Below are positions 35,690 through 46,783 of a DNA stretch of 64,000 nucleotides, piece by piece. Made by a program: the position numbers and the translations under genes. The stretch's first letter is position 1; each line of letters begins with the position of its first letter. The notes beneath the pieces are model-generated. The model saw only the letters and a program-made list of their open reading frames with translations. It was not told where the DNA came from and did not search any database. Source of the stretch: Emydura subglobosa (Eukaryota; Chordata; Testudines; Chelidae); NCBI GenBank assembly GCA_007922225.1, contig ML679961.1:77800798-77864797 (forward strand), read 5' to 3'.

Positions 35690-35800
35690 GGAGCCCAGCT
35701 AGAAATGCATTGACTCTGACTTTTCAGAAATGCTGTACACCTGATCTGAAGTCAGTAGGTAAACAGTGGGTGGGTGCTGAACACTTCTGAAAGTCGGGGT
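35690..35800. repeat. Palindromic interspersed repeat (CTTTTCAGAAATGCTG type)
   Basis: It contains GACTTTTCAGAAATGCTGTA, core TCTGAAGTCAGTAGG, and the complement GTGCTGAACACTTCTGAAAG. The arms pair as TTTTCAGAAATGCTG against TGCTGAACACTTCTGAAA. Confidence 0.55.
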
Positions 35801-36024
35801 CTAAATCTCAAATTGAGCACATCGAATTGTCACTGTAGAAAATGTTGGCAGTGCTGAACAGAAATAGAGGTTTTTAAGTCTCCCCATCAACATTCAATTG
35901 TCAGTTGCAATCAGTATTATTATTATTATTATTAATTTTTATTACTTTAATAAACCTTATTACTTCATCTAATTAATCCTAAGCCCTTTCATAACAGGTA
36001 CTTAGTTGTTTTTCTTTCCCACAG

Positions 36025-36095
36025 AACGGCAATTGAAGAAGGTTTCTTCACCATCCAAACAAGATAACAATGTGGGAGAAGCTGGGAAAGAAATC
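36025..36095 (+). CDS. Candidate alternative SHANK2 exon (unrecognised)
   Basis: A 71-base segment is bounded by a very strong acceptor (GTTTTTCTTTCCCACAG) and a strong donor (GTAAGTG). Read in the phase 1 left by the linker exon or either microexon, it is open throughout. It starts ERQLKKVSSPSKQ and ends EAGKEI, about 24 residues in all. The other two frames have stops. Its length is not a multiple of three, so joining it to the exon at 49968 would break the frame. It can only work as part of an alternative 3' end (see 36320-36334). I do not recognise the peptide from SHANK1, SHANK2 or SHANK3. It could be a chance pair of splice sites, so I call it a candidate only. Confidence 0.45.
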
Positions 36096-36319
36096 GTAAG
36101 TGTTCAAGGGAAACACATTTTTGCGGCATTTGGGGGCATGTGAGTGGGGATGTTCTGGCGTTTATAAGTAGAGAATTCTTATGAGTTGTTATCAGTTAAA
36201 CATGTAGTACTGTGTTCAGAGCAATGGATTTTTATGAGCAATAAGAAAGGCAGGGATGTTTCCAGTGTGGATAAGTTTTCAAAAAAAATTTTTTTTAATA
36301 TGTTCTCTTTCTCTTTCAG

Positions 36320-36334
36320 GAACCAGGGAGATGA
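36320..36334 (+). CDS. Candidate alternative terminal exon: last codons and stop
   Basis: A second strong acceptor (TTCTCTTTCTCTTTCAG) ends at 36319, 224 bases after the donor at 36096. Joined in phase 0 to the candidate exon 36025-36095 it adds EPGR and then a TGA stop at 36332-36334. A 3' untranslated region of about 110 bases would follow, with an AATAAA signal at 36439-36444. Together they would end a SHANK2 protein soon after the PDZ domain, without Homer, cortactin or SAM regions. The SHANK family is known to make truncated forms by including stop-containing exons; this particular one is inference from splice signals, phase and the polyadenylation signal. Confidence 0.38.
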   Translation, partial: EPGR

Positions 36335-36438
36335 ACGACAATCTCCCTCATCTCACAAAAAAACTTTTTTTCTTGCCATTTTTCTTTTTACTTCAATTGT
36401 TCATTATTCCATGTTCATTAACTTCTTAGATAATTTAA

Positions 36439-36444
36439 AATAAA
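36439..36444 (+). terminator. Possible polyadenylation signal AATAAA
   Basis: AATAAA lies about 105 bases after the candidate stop at 36332-36334. It is followed by TG- and T-rich sequence (TGGTGGTTTG and a T-rich run), as expected downstream of a cleavage site. AATAAA is common by chance in AT-rich intron, so support comes only from its position after the candidate terminal exon. Confidence 0.35.
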
Positions 36445-36517
36445 TGTTTTGGATAACTCCTGGTGGTTTGATTTTTCTTTCATTGGTGCAAAAAGTGAGT
36501 ACGTCTCATAAGATTGT

Positions 36518-36570
36518 AAATATAATGACAATTTCTTTCTTTCTGTCTTTCGTTCTGTCTGTCTTTATTT
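36518..36570. repeat. Pyrimidine-rich simple repeat (TTTC/TGTC)
   Basis: Short runs of CTTT and CTGT units (TTTCTTTCTTTCTGTCTTTC and on) form an imperfect tetranucleotide repeat soon after the candidate polyadenylation signal. Confidence 0.75.
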
Positions 36571-39190
36571 TTCTTTTCCTGACTGAGCCCAGTTTTCAAA
36601 TGCTGTCTCTTAAACAGGACATTCAAATTGCCATTTTTGGTTCTCAGTCCTTAAAATTTTACCTAGCTTGCAGGATGGGGAATGGTTTTTTGTTTTGTGT
36701 TCTTGTTTTTATTTTTTATACAGGAACCCAGTGATACACAATGACCATTCCTCCTGCAAGGTAGGACTCTCTTTGGAAGGTAGGTTGAATTTTAAGGCTT
36801 TAGGACTGTGGGCACATTTTAAATGCCTCTGTGCTTATTTGGGTATTGAACATAACTGTTAAAGAGATGATGCTTGAAAATTGGGCCTATAGAATTTTAA
36901 CATACCAAAAATAGCGCATGTCAGTCTCTGCCTCTCTTAGAAATTGTCTTTTAAGGGTATGATATGTTCATAATATGAAGACATGATCTATATGCACTGG
37001 GGTGAAAATACTGAATCACAAAAGTACATATAAAGGCTGCTTGGAGGGGGGTGTGGGAAAGCCTAGATTCCTCTTAATTGTGAATAGATATATGCAAAAC
37101 ACTCTTTTGAATCATTTTTATACATATCTTATACATATTAAGGTGGTGATTTATATGTTTAGTTAATCTATTATTACCATCAAACAGTTTTTATGTTTTA
37201 ATATTTATTTTTATATATTTTCTCTTTTTCGTAGTCTTCCAGTATAATGTGAGGTATCCCAAAACACACACACGTTGTATTTTTATCCAATTTTCTTAAA
37301 AGAGAACTTTTGTAGATGGTTTGACTTTAGTTTCATGCAGTTCCCAAATAAGTTACAATTTCTAACTATATTGTAAAAGCACACATTACTTTCTTCTTTT
37401 AATACCCACTTAAGTTAAATTTTCTGGATAATATTTGCATCATGGTAAATATTTGAATCTGGTGTTGAAACTAAAGTGTTATCCTGCAAGCTGCTATTTG
37501 AGTGGCCACATGGAGCATCTTGCAAGTCGGTGGTCCTGATTTATATATATGTCCATTGTGGCAAATTCTCCTTTATGGCGTAATTAAAATTATTATAATA
37601 TTATCTATGAACATTGCCTTAATTTTGTTTTTGTACCGTTTTCAATTCAATGGGTTGTCTTTTTAAAAATTTACTTTATTGTTATGTATGTCTTTTCGGC
37701 ACAGGTATTTTTTTAAAAAAGAAATTTTAGAGGCCATTTGAACCAAACATAGACTAGTCACTTAACCTCTTAAATGTTTTAAAACCATAGCATTACTTTA
37801 CTCTTCTATTTAAAAAGAATTTATATAGCAGATTTTGATTGTTTGTATTATTTTCTTATCACTAGAGAGTCCCAAGTTGCAAATTTGGATCTGGATCCTA
37901 CCATTCAGGGTGGCATTTCAGAAACAGGGTTTTGGTTGATGCCATCTCTATGTTATCACCCCATTCACTAAAAAGCTGGTTATACTTCAGTCTTCCTTGC
38001 TGAATTTTCTTCTTTTGAGTTAATTTTTTGTCTTCTCAATCATACTTGAACTGGTAACTAGGGCCAATAGTTTCCAGCATGGATACCTAAAATTAGTCAT
38101 GTAAATCTTTAAATACCTGCATAAGTGAGTGGTCTGATTTTTCAAAGGTATTGAATATCTACAGGGAGCAAAATGGATTGCAGATGTTCAGCCCCTCACA
38201 GTCCAACCATCTACTTAATTTGATGCCTAACTTTAAGCATGCAAGTTTGTAAACATTGGGCTAGACCCACTGTTCTTCACTTACCTAATTTGTACTCACT
38301 TCCACTTCTGATCTCTATTCTAAAAGCAATCAAAATATTGAAAAAACACATCAACTCTCCATAAAACAAAAATAACTACACAAAAGCTGTTAAATTTGAC
38401 AAAAAATAAATGCACACCATTGACAAACAGATTTTAAAAATACACATGCATTCCAATACTTGTGCATAACAGAGTATAACTTTAGTTCCAGTACTACCTA
38501 GCCCACATCTAATTGTTGCAAGGAGGGGGTATATAATATGGTATATAATACGGTATATTATGGCTGTCACCATTTGACAAAGACAAATAAGTGCTTTTTT
38601 GCAGATTCATGACAAGAAAACAGAAAGCACATATTGTGTATGCTTGTGAAAGCAGTGAATCACAATCTTACCTTTGGATAAGGAAGTGAATCAAGAATTT
38701 GTGTGTTAAAGACATGAAGGGCTATGTTTTCAGAAGCACAAAAAGTGCAGGAGGAATGGGTACATCATTTTTCAAAGGAAAAATGTACATGCAAAATATT
38801 TGGTTGATTGCAGGTGCTAGAAAAGATGGGTGAAACCACACCATGTAGGTGCAATTGGCATTGCCCTAAGCTTTGTGTAATTGATTGTGCCTGCCACAGT
38901 TTCTGTCTGTATCTATCTTAGGTATTTACAAGGCACCTATCACCTTGGTACCTAAGCAGTTTGAAAAATACACCTGCAACACAAGGCATGATGCAGATAC
39001 AGGCAGAGGCCCAGGTCCAGAGCGGCAGTGGCAGGTCCCAGGAAGCTCGCCAACTGCATTACAGCTGTTGTTGAGCTTCTGGCCAAACTTGTTGTGCCCA
39101 AGGAACATCTTCACCGACCTGTCAGCAGGAAGACGGTGCCCCACTTCTTCAAGTCCAGCTCCATTTGTGGGAAAAACTAAAGATAATGGA
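36571..39190. other. AT-rich intron sequence
   Basis: No gene is recognised. It holds a small TA-rich tandem repeat at 38527-38562 (GTATATAATATGGTATATAA) and a TTTTTCAAAGGTATTGAAT-type interspersed piece at 38140. Confidence 0.5.
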
Positions 39191-39304
39191 AATGGCAACG
39201 ATCCAGTAGCAGAGGTGAAAAAGAAATTGTGGGATTTGAAAAGGAGGGATTCTTAAAGAGCAGCACACTTCAGGGGAGGGATCAACTGCCAGTCCAAGTG
39301 GCAG
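39190..39304 (+). pseudogene. Possible MYB/SANT-like exon of the second Harbinger element
   Basis: On the + strand at 39205-39250 the frame reads VAEVKKKLWDLKRR. This resembles the end of the MYB/SANT-like domain of Harbinger partner proteins (EVKKKWxDLKRR). A stop follows at 39254, and an otherwise good donor (GCAG followed by GTAAGG) lies at 39304/39305. It may be the first exon of the gene whose last exon is at 43838-44697, but the 4.5-kb distance makes this uncertain. The upstream part of the domain is not readable. Confidence 0.35.
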
Positions 39305-42300
39305 GTAAGGCACAACACAGGCTTACGTCTCTCCAATGTTCTCCAGTGAACGAAAATTAAATAAATACTTCTGCTGTCCCTAAAGTCTGTCTGCTAGTCA
39401 AAGCTCAGTGTAGCCTGTGCTCTGTTCTTGGCCTCTATATTGGTCTGCTATCCCTACAGCTCGGTAGGCCTTGCAGTTCTCTGTGAATTACAAACCAGAA
39501 AACACAATGTAAACTATCTCCAGCATCCTAAATATGTTTACTGATAAACTGGAAGGGCTGTTACTGTACAAGTAAGAGAACACCTTTCATGGTGCAAGGA
39601 GCCAGCACTACAAAGCAGTACTCTAACACCATGAACTTATCCCTGCCTCCAGAGACCTGGTGTAGCCCTGCCTTCTGGCACCATTTAACAGACATCCTGC
39701 CTGCAACATCCAGAATACATAATTTGCTGTATACAGGGTAGGGAATGGGCAAACACAGAATAATGAACACAGGCATAAGAGACATGACAAACCTGTCACT
39801 CTGGCCATCAGAAGAAGGTACAACATTGTGTAATCAGCCACATCAGAAAAGACTGATCAAGTGCAACAGTCACATGAAATTGTCAGTACAGCGTGCACCT
39901 GTGTATAATTAGTCAGTCCTGTCCTTCGCCAGAGAAACAGAGGACTCCTTTTGACAATACAGAGGAGAGAGTGGGAGGCCTCTAATACTAGGTCGTTAGT
40001 CACTATACACAGGCCATCTTAAAGAAACAGTCAGGTCTGTTGATAAATGCAATAGATTCAGGAGGGTGAAGCAGAAACCATTCCCTGGAGATCTGAAAGT
40101 GCCATCTGATTTTGGAAAAAGAGTGCATACTTGGTGGCTAAACATTAAATTTAAAAGGGCAATGAGCCCTCATCTCCCAGACACTTGGCATCTTCCCCAC
40201 TCACCAGGTGCATACCCCTTTCTTTCTTCCATACTGGGACAAATTGGGCTGTGGCTGAAGTCATGGCAAGGTTGGATCCCTTGAGGGGGGTGGGAAAGGG
40301 TAATGCAGCCAGGAAATAAAATGACCCTGTGAGAAGTGTAAGCCAGGTGTTCAGCTGTACAGTCTTACCACTGTGAACAAGAAGGCTGCCAAGCTGGCAT
40401 TGTTGGATTGGATGCAAATTACCAGTGAGGTCAGAGGGAGTCTGGACAGCTCCTCCCATTTCCCTTTGCCATTGGCATCGTGTCACGGGCAGCCACAACA
40501 TAGTGCTTATGCCCGCTACAGTTAAAACTTTTTAAAAAGAGAGAAATGTTGTTTAAGCCAATTAAAAACAGAATCAGTTTGTTGATTCACATTTTGTTCA
40601 ACATTTATGGCCTCTGTTGCACCAACCACCTGGCATAGTTACCGTTGCTTGTAAGGAGTCAGCCCGTTGCCAGAAGGTGGGGTTGAAGTGGTTAGTTCAG
40701 GTAACAATTCAACTTTGGTTTTAATCCTCCTGTCACCAGTTTTCAGAGCAGTGAGTCACTTGGCCATCCATTCCTCCACCTGAACAGTACAGTTTCTAGG
40801 CAAACCAAGTATTCCTTTGCCACTGTCATAGCTGACACACCACTTCCACAGTTCAGTATAGCAGCTGGTGCTATTATATTAACGAGTTTCCATCTGAATT
40901 TATCAGGACGACTTCTAGTCATCAAGGAAAGGATTTCCTGAATAGAAACTCATACCTTCGACACTGTGGTACCAGCTCTTAATCTTGAGCTAAAGTTCCC
41001 ATGATTGCCCTGCAATGAATGAAAGTATGTGTAATGCACCCATGTTCCCCATGCCCCACGCCAATATTTAATAAAGTTTACGAAAATGTAGTTACTTCAG
41101 TTGGTTGAACTCTTTGTTATGAATAATATAAGTTATGAATTTATTCCCTTTATCATTAGTGGCTAGTTAGCAAACCTATCCCAGTATCTGTGAATGTATT
41201 CATAATTCATAAGTATTCGCCAATAGTTTTAATAATTAACTTTCAGCCATTAAGTTATTTGCAAACTGTTTGCTTAGGATATGTGTCATTTGTGTGATTG
41301 GTCACCCATGACAGAAAGATACTGTTTCAGCTCCCTGACTGGTAGACAGACAATATTTAAGTAGGAGAATGACAAATTGTAAACTTTCATGAGTCTGTTT
41401 TTAGAGAAATAACCACTTATGCTAAAATTTGTGCAACTTTCCAGGGTCACGGACACTTTCATAAACATCTGACTGGTGACCCCCTCCTCTCTCCCCCGCC
41501 CCCCCCCCCCCCCCCCCCGACAAACTAAATTAAGTGATGCTGACAAAAATATTCACAAATTAGTGGGGGGGGTTCAGTTTTTGCTCTTTTTTAACATTAT
41601 TTGACTAGTTCTATTGTTTATCATTGTTAGGTGGGCTCTGTTTAAAGTGCTTGTCAGGAGAATGGAGTATTCAAATATGGGGAACTTTCTGATGATATAT
41701 CAAAAGAATGACATTTTGTATGACCAGTGGCACAACCAGAATATATATTTCCTTTATATCTCCAGTTCCCTACAAATTAACTGGAATGTGTGTTTGCTTT
41801 GTGTGGTAAAAAGAGATCCCCCTCCCTGTTTTTGCATGTCTACTCGAGAATTAATTTCCTGGTCCTATATTGTAGCTGCTAAAAGATATTTGGCAACAAA
41901 GGTTACAGCTGTGGCTGTCTTAGGTGGAATAGAATTGCAAAGGCAGCAGGTATTACAGAGGAATAATGTCAAAGTCCCTTTCAAAATTTTCATGCAGTGG
42001 AAGAGCCAATGATTGCATGTCCCTAATATTCATTTCCATAAGGAGCTCATACCTTTTTACAAATACAATCTCATCCTCACTTTCCATAAACATGCAACTG
42101 GACAGTTCAATCAGACACCGATAGAATGTGAATACTTTGAATGTGAATACTATTAAATGCACTAATAATATCCAGCATAAAAACTAATCAAATAATTATA
42201 TTAAATCATTAACTGCACAGTAGCCCGTTAGATAAATGTAATACTCAAAACACTCAGATAGAGAGGTAATGAGCGCCCTAATGAGAATCTAGATAGACAG

Positions 42301-43837
42301 GGATTAATGAATAAAAGTGCTTGCTGATAGAAGGATTCTTGGGTCTCTGAGAAGGGGTCCTAAAAATCAAGAACAAAAATATATATAAAATCACCCCAAG
42401 AATTTCTGAGCCCATAAACAAGTTATCTTAACCTGACCGGAGAAGCATCAATCAGACATAAATGCACAACTCCGCATCACATTCTTAAGAGCAGCCTATG
42501 GTGTGTATCAAAGAGCAGAATTTAGTCCTTACAGAGTAACATTTTCCTAGATTGAGGTGCCATGGTGTAGGTATGACATGGAATCAGCATTTCTCACATC
42601 CTAGCATCAATACTACAGAATAACCAGTTAGTCCGAGATGATCAACAGCTGTTGTTACTTAGATGTGACGGTCTTACAGTGGTGCTTTCACATATTCCTT
42701 GCCTGAGTGTGAAAAAAACAGGCTCTTTGTGCGAAATTATTGTATTATTTAGGTGAACGGCCGCAGATAAATTTTCTTATAATCAAACTGTCTCCCCAAA
42801 ACATGCGATAGACTCATTTGTTTGTTTGTTTGAAGCATGAAAAAGTTGAGGGTTCCAGCCACAAATGTGTACAATCAGAAATAGTGCGGAGCAGATGATC
42901 TGTAATGAGAGCCGATGATTGAGATGTCTGCAAAAAGTCTAGTCATTTTGAGTTGGTGGGAGTATATTTTTATATATGAGTGGATTTAGATTAAGCACAT
43001 TTGTAACGTCCTCTTCAATAGCATAATTAACCACTCCTCCTTCCATATTAAATTGTAAACAGGGAAGCAGTTGCACCACATTTCCACCAAACGTCCTCAG
43101 GCAAGGGAAGACACAGCCAGTGGAGAGCAAAATGAAATTTATTGTACATTTATAAATAAATAAATCCTGGTGAGCAGTGACCTCAAATATGATCCCCTAC
43201 TGTTTAGAGAAAGTAGTGAGAAAATAATGCATACAGAAAAAATAAGGCTTGGGAGGCCATTGCTCACAGGATAAATGCTGTTGGCAACCAAAGTTGCTCT
43301 ACAGCAGTGATTGAGGGGGAAAAAAGCCCAAAACACTGGGGGTGGGGGTGACATGAAACGTCGGACAAAAGAGAAGATAGCCAGCAGTGCTTCAGAACAG
43401 CAAAGGGCTACCACACAGGCCAGTGGTGGAGCACATCTGTCACCACAGGAGACTCAATTGGACACTTGACCCTGAGCTCATCACAGAGATTTCTGACTGT
43501 GACACCACTACAATTCATAGGTGAGCTTTTTGAGGGGTTCACTGACACTTCCTGTCACAATCACAATGAGGTGTATTGGTAGTTATGCCTTGGGATCCAG
43601 CACAGTTGTGTGTGTTATGGGTGCAGGACAGTATGCACTTATTTAAAGTGGTTAGTAACTTCAACTGCCACATACCCAGTTCAGCCGCTTAAACTTTAGT
43701 CTGCCCTTCTGTTTGCCCAAACACAAACACTGTGGTTTCCCAACTGGCTTCTTTCTATGTGTTGTCCAATGCATGTAGATACCTCCATCTTCCTGGCCTC
43801 AGATACAGTGGTTGTTGCTCCTCTATTTGATTGCCAG
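39305..43837. other. Non-coding stretch, possibly inside the second Harbinger element
   Basis: No gene is recognised. It contains a 26-base pyrimidine (mostly C) run at 41493-41518, a 14-base tandem duplication (GAATGTGAATACT) at 42125-42150 and several open frames up to 132 codons (41614-42012) without any family resemblance. It could be transposon intron or host intron; I cannot tell which. Confidence 0.4.
41493..41518. repeat. C-rich homopolymer run
   Basis: CCCCCGCC followed by an unbroken C-run to 41518. The length is likely unreliable in the assembly. A G7 run lies 45 bases downstream (41564-41570). Confidence 0.85.
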
Positions 43838-44697
43838 ATGTCACTGGGGAACAAGATGGGGAGGTTCCTGGATGCTCGGGGCAACCCAGACGTCAGAGAG
43901 CGAGCTCACCATCCACGCCTGAACAAGAACAAGAATCCTCAGAGCCTGCTTCCGATGAAGATTCACCAGCCAGGACCACAGAGAGCTGGCAGTGGCCATT
44001 GTCGTCGTCTGAAACGCACAGCAACATTGGGGAAGATTTTGAGGGATTTCAAACACCGGAGCGGACTCCAGAGTGTACCATGGACATACAGTCTCCTGGG
44101 GATCAGTCACTCAGTAGGACTCCTCAGTTTGAAAGTGACTCTCCTGAGGAGGAGGGGAATGATGGAATGAATGAAGAGCACCATGGTGTTCAGCCTGTCC
44201 CTAGGGATCAGGGTTGGAGAGGGCAGCCCCACCTAACAGAGGGAGAAAGGCTGTTGATGGAAACCAACAGTAGGATTGTGCAGCTGCTGGAAAATATCAA
44301 GAGGGAGCATGCACAGTCCATGGGTCTCATGTCACAGTCCATGGGCCGCATGGAGCTGCAGCTAGGCATTGTGGCTACATCCACAAGAGCCATCCATAAC
44401 TACCTGTCTGAGATTTTAGCTTTCCTCAAACAGCCAAGGACACAGGTCCTTGAAACGCGTATCTCCCAAAGAGCCACCCCCCATGTTGAGTTAACCAGTG
44501 CATCGACATGGACTGGTGAGGATGCAGTGGCAGCCTCCACTGTCTACTTACCAGGGGATCAAGGAACTAGTGTCTCTCGAGAACCACCACAGGCCACGAT
44601 GCCTCGTCGCAGTGGCCGGCTGCAGAGAGCCATAACTGAAAGGGCCTCGTTGCCCATGCCTACACGCCAGGCAAAAGGGGGAGGGAAGAAAAATTAA
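43838..44697 (+). CDS. Harbinger-associated MYB/SANT-like protein, last exon (open)
   Basis: The longest non-SHANK2 open frame: about 286 codons open from a good acceptor (GTTGTTGCTCCTCTATTTGATTGCCAG ends at 43837; core TATTTGATTGCCAG) to TAA at 44695-44697. There is no ATG at its left edge in frame (the frame opens at a TTG), which suits an internal exon. It reads an acidic, Ser/Glu-rich part (EQEQESSEPASDEDSPA), a helical segment LTEGERLLMETNSRIVQLLE, MGRMELQLGIV and AIHNYLSEILAFLKQ, then a basic tail ending QAKGGGKKN. This layout fits the C-terminal half of the MYB/SANT-like partner protein of PIF/Harbinger elements, and a Harbinger transposase remnant converges on it at 45170-46110. No DNA-binding domain is seen in this exon. 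It could also be a captured or unrelated hypothetical protein. Open over 860 bases, it contrasts with its broken neighbours. Confidence 0.5.
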
Positions 44698-45169
44698 TCA
44701 CACTAGTGATAGGATTTTTAGGGGGGGTTTTATGTGCCTGTCCTTTTAATTCTTAGCCATAAGGCCATGAGTGGCAGAACTCAACCATTTCTACATTTGG
44801 CTAACATTGTATTCTGGCTGACTAGATTAGTCTAACATTTTGTAGTTTATATTTGCATTGTTAACAATGTGTGCTGCTGGTATTTGAAGAACATTTGCCT
44901 CTGTTCTTTCACTTTTAGTCTCATGAGAGCATTTTTTTACACTGTGCCAGGCATTCATTGCTTTTCTTACAAATACAAGTCATTTCTTGAGGCAGCTGTT
45001 TTTTGAGTTTTTTTTTCCTCCATTATCCCCATCCCCCCCGAGCAAGCATTATGGACTTGGTGGTAAGTATACAGGTCTTGGCAATACTTCCCTCAGAAAC
45101 TGTGTTCGATCAGTCTTTGCCTGGTGTTTCTGGCATGCTGGCCTGAGGTGTTGGGGTTAGCCTGTAAGT
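44698..45169. other. Spacer between the convergent Harbinger genes
   Basis: No coding sequence is recognised. It contains a G7 run (44720-44726) and T-rich stretches. It probably holds the 3' untranslated regions of both element genes. Confidence 0.4.
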
Positions 45170-46110
45170 GCCTTTTTGGATATGATCATTCTTATCCTCT
45201 GTGGGTCTGACAAGATCAATCTCCAGCCCTTCAAGTGGAGCTAATCCACATCTCTTGGCTATGTTGTGTAATGTGCAGTCTTGCCAGGATTATATTGTAT
45301 ATTTTGGGGCCTGTATAGTAATATGCCACTTAGACACCTGACTCTCATTTTCAGGGTTCTCTCTGTGATGCATCTGGTGGCTTGATGGGTGGGCAGCATT
45401 TTAAGTTTCCTCTGAGAGAGTCAGGGGATTTGGAACAGGAGTCATTAGCCATGTATGGGATAAGTACCATTTTCTTCAACAAATAAATATATTATTTAGG
45501 GGACACTGTCCCTAGTAATTTCAGATATTAATTTAAACATAAAAATGCTCCTTACCTAGCAGCCAGACCTCCTGAGAATGTACGAGTCATGACATGCTGT
45601 TGGGCACTGTGCTACTACGTCTGTGATTAAAAACTTTGCATCACAAATGACCTGCACACTGATAGAATGGAACTCCTTCTCATCCCTTTAGGCCATCTAG
45701 TTTCCTGAAGGGAGGGTGTCCTGAGCAGAACATAGGTGCAATCAGTAGCACACAGGACATTCAGAAAATGCACTTTGGAATAAAATTATTTTATGACTGT
45801 TGGTGCTGCCTCTCTCGGGGGAATGTAATATAGTGGCACTCAAAAATTGCTGCATGCATGCAGAGGCATCAGACTGGCTTATACTTGTGATATTCCTGTG
45901 GTCCTCTGAAAGGTTCCAGTTATCAAGAGCCCCTTGAGCCGTGGCAACTGTAGCTATCACAGGTGTAGCATGACACCTGTGTTTGACTCTCCAGATCCCC
46001 ATGTAAGTTTTCATTAAAGTTCCGGAGAGTTTGTATGCCAAACGTACTGAATTTCTCCTCTGACAAATGTTGGACGTTAATCTTTGGCCTAAAAAATTCT
46101 GGTCAGTGGA
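45170..46110 (-). pseudogene. PIF/Harbinger transposase pseudogene (second element)
   Basis: On the minus strand, from high to low coordinates: an N-terminal part with INVQHLSEEKFSTFGIQTL (about 46065-46010), the first catalytic block HFLNVLCATDCTYVLLRTP (about 45769-45715), a second block QVICDAKFLITDVVA with HDSYILRRSG (about 45655-45570, holding the second Asp), ITERTLKMRVRCL (about 45375-45335, Glu of the DDE set) and the C-terminal TLHNIAKRCGLA-like block (about 45285-45240). Frameshifts near 45665 and several stops separate the blocks. It is a HARBI1-type cut-and-paste transposase, distinct in sequence from the one at 7500-8715. It faces the open frame at 43838-44697, the usual two-gene layout of Harbinger elements. 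Confidence 0.85.
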
Positions 46111-46661
46111 TGCATTCAGGCTGTGCTCTGTCTACTGAGCCACTGGACACTCTTCCCTTTCCCCTTTCTCTGAGACTGAAGTTGGTCAAAACATGAGCAG
46201 GAAACATTTTGCTATTGTACAACCTAGCCACAAAGTGCTCCTTATAAGAGTTTGTTTGCTTGTGGCTGCATTTTGCTAAATGACTGGGTTAATGATAAAA
46301 TGCTACTGGTGTGGGCTGACCCCTGGTGTAGGCATGTTGCAGGTACATTTTTCTAGTTCAAAATATTTCTCCCATGACCAACTGCATGCAGGTGCTCACC
46401 CTTTAAGAATTCCATTTGGGTCCACTTTTTTGGCCATGCTGCCAACACACTGCTCATGCCGGGTGCAAATTCTTGCACCTGGATTTCATTTGCGCCCCAT
46501 CTGTGCCTCTTCTAAATTTTGTTTTGTTAAAATTGTTTATATAGGTAGCCTCATAAATAAATACATTTCCAATATCAGCATGTTAGAGCTCCTTTTACTG
46601 GTGCAAGAATACATATTATAAAAATATGTAAGAACCAAAAAGGGGAGGGAGGAAGAAAAGC

Positions 46662-46783
46662 AGGGTGACCAGATAGCAAGTGTGGAAAATTGGGACAGAG
46701 GGTAGGAAGTTATAGGCACCTACATAAGACAAAGCCCCAAATATTGGGATTGTCCCTATAAAATTGGGGCACCTGGTCACCCT
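46662..46783. mobile_element. Short MITE with AGGGTGACCAG termini
   Basis: It starts AGGGTGACCAGATAGCAAG and ends GCACCTGGTCACCCT. The ends are near-perfect inverted repeats of about 12 bases, and the internal GGGACAG / TGTCCC and CCCCAAATATTGGGAT motifs add further pairing. It is 122 bases long. The flanking 8-mers AAGAAAAG and AAGATGAA match only in part, so the superfamily is open (hAT is possible). Confidence 0.72.

Larger units (their letters stand above)
33011..36024. other. AT-rich intron sequence
   Basis: No recognised exon. It holds two palindromic repeats at 35480-35590 and 35690-35800, listed separately. An ATTATTATT run lies at about 35917-35932. Confidence 0.55.

Noticed and set aside
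38885..39256. Whole 123-codon frame as one protein
   Set aside because: Only the last 20 codons resemble a MYB/SANT-like domain end; the first two thirds have no recognisable pattern and do not align with that family.
41614..42012. 132-codon open frame as a gene
   Set aside because: No family resemblance, low-complexity hydrophobic AT-rich composition, no supporting signals.
43757..44170. 137-codon frame overlapping the 43838-44697 exon
   Set aside because: It is a shifted-frame shadow of the longer frame, whose residue pattern (acidic, then helical, then basic) is more protein-like.
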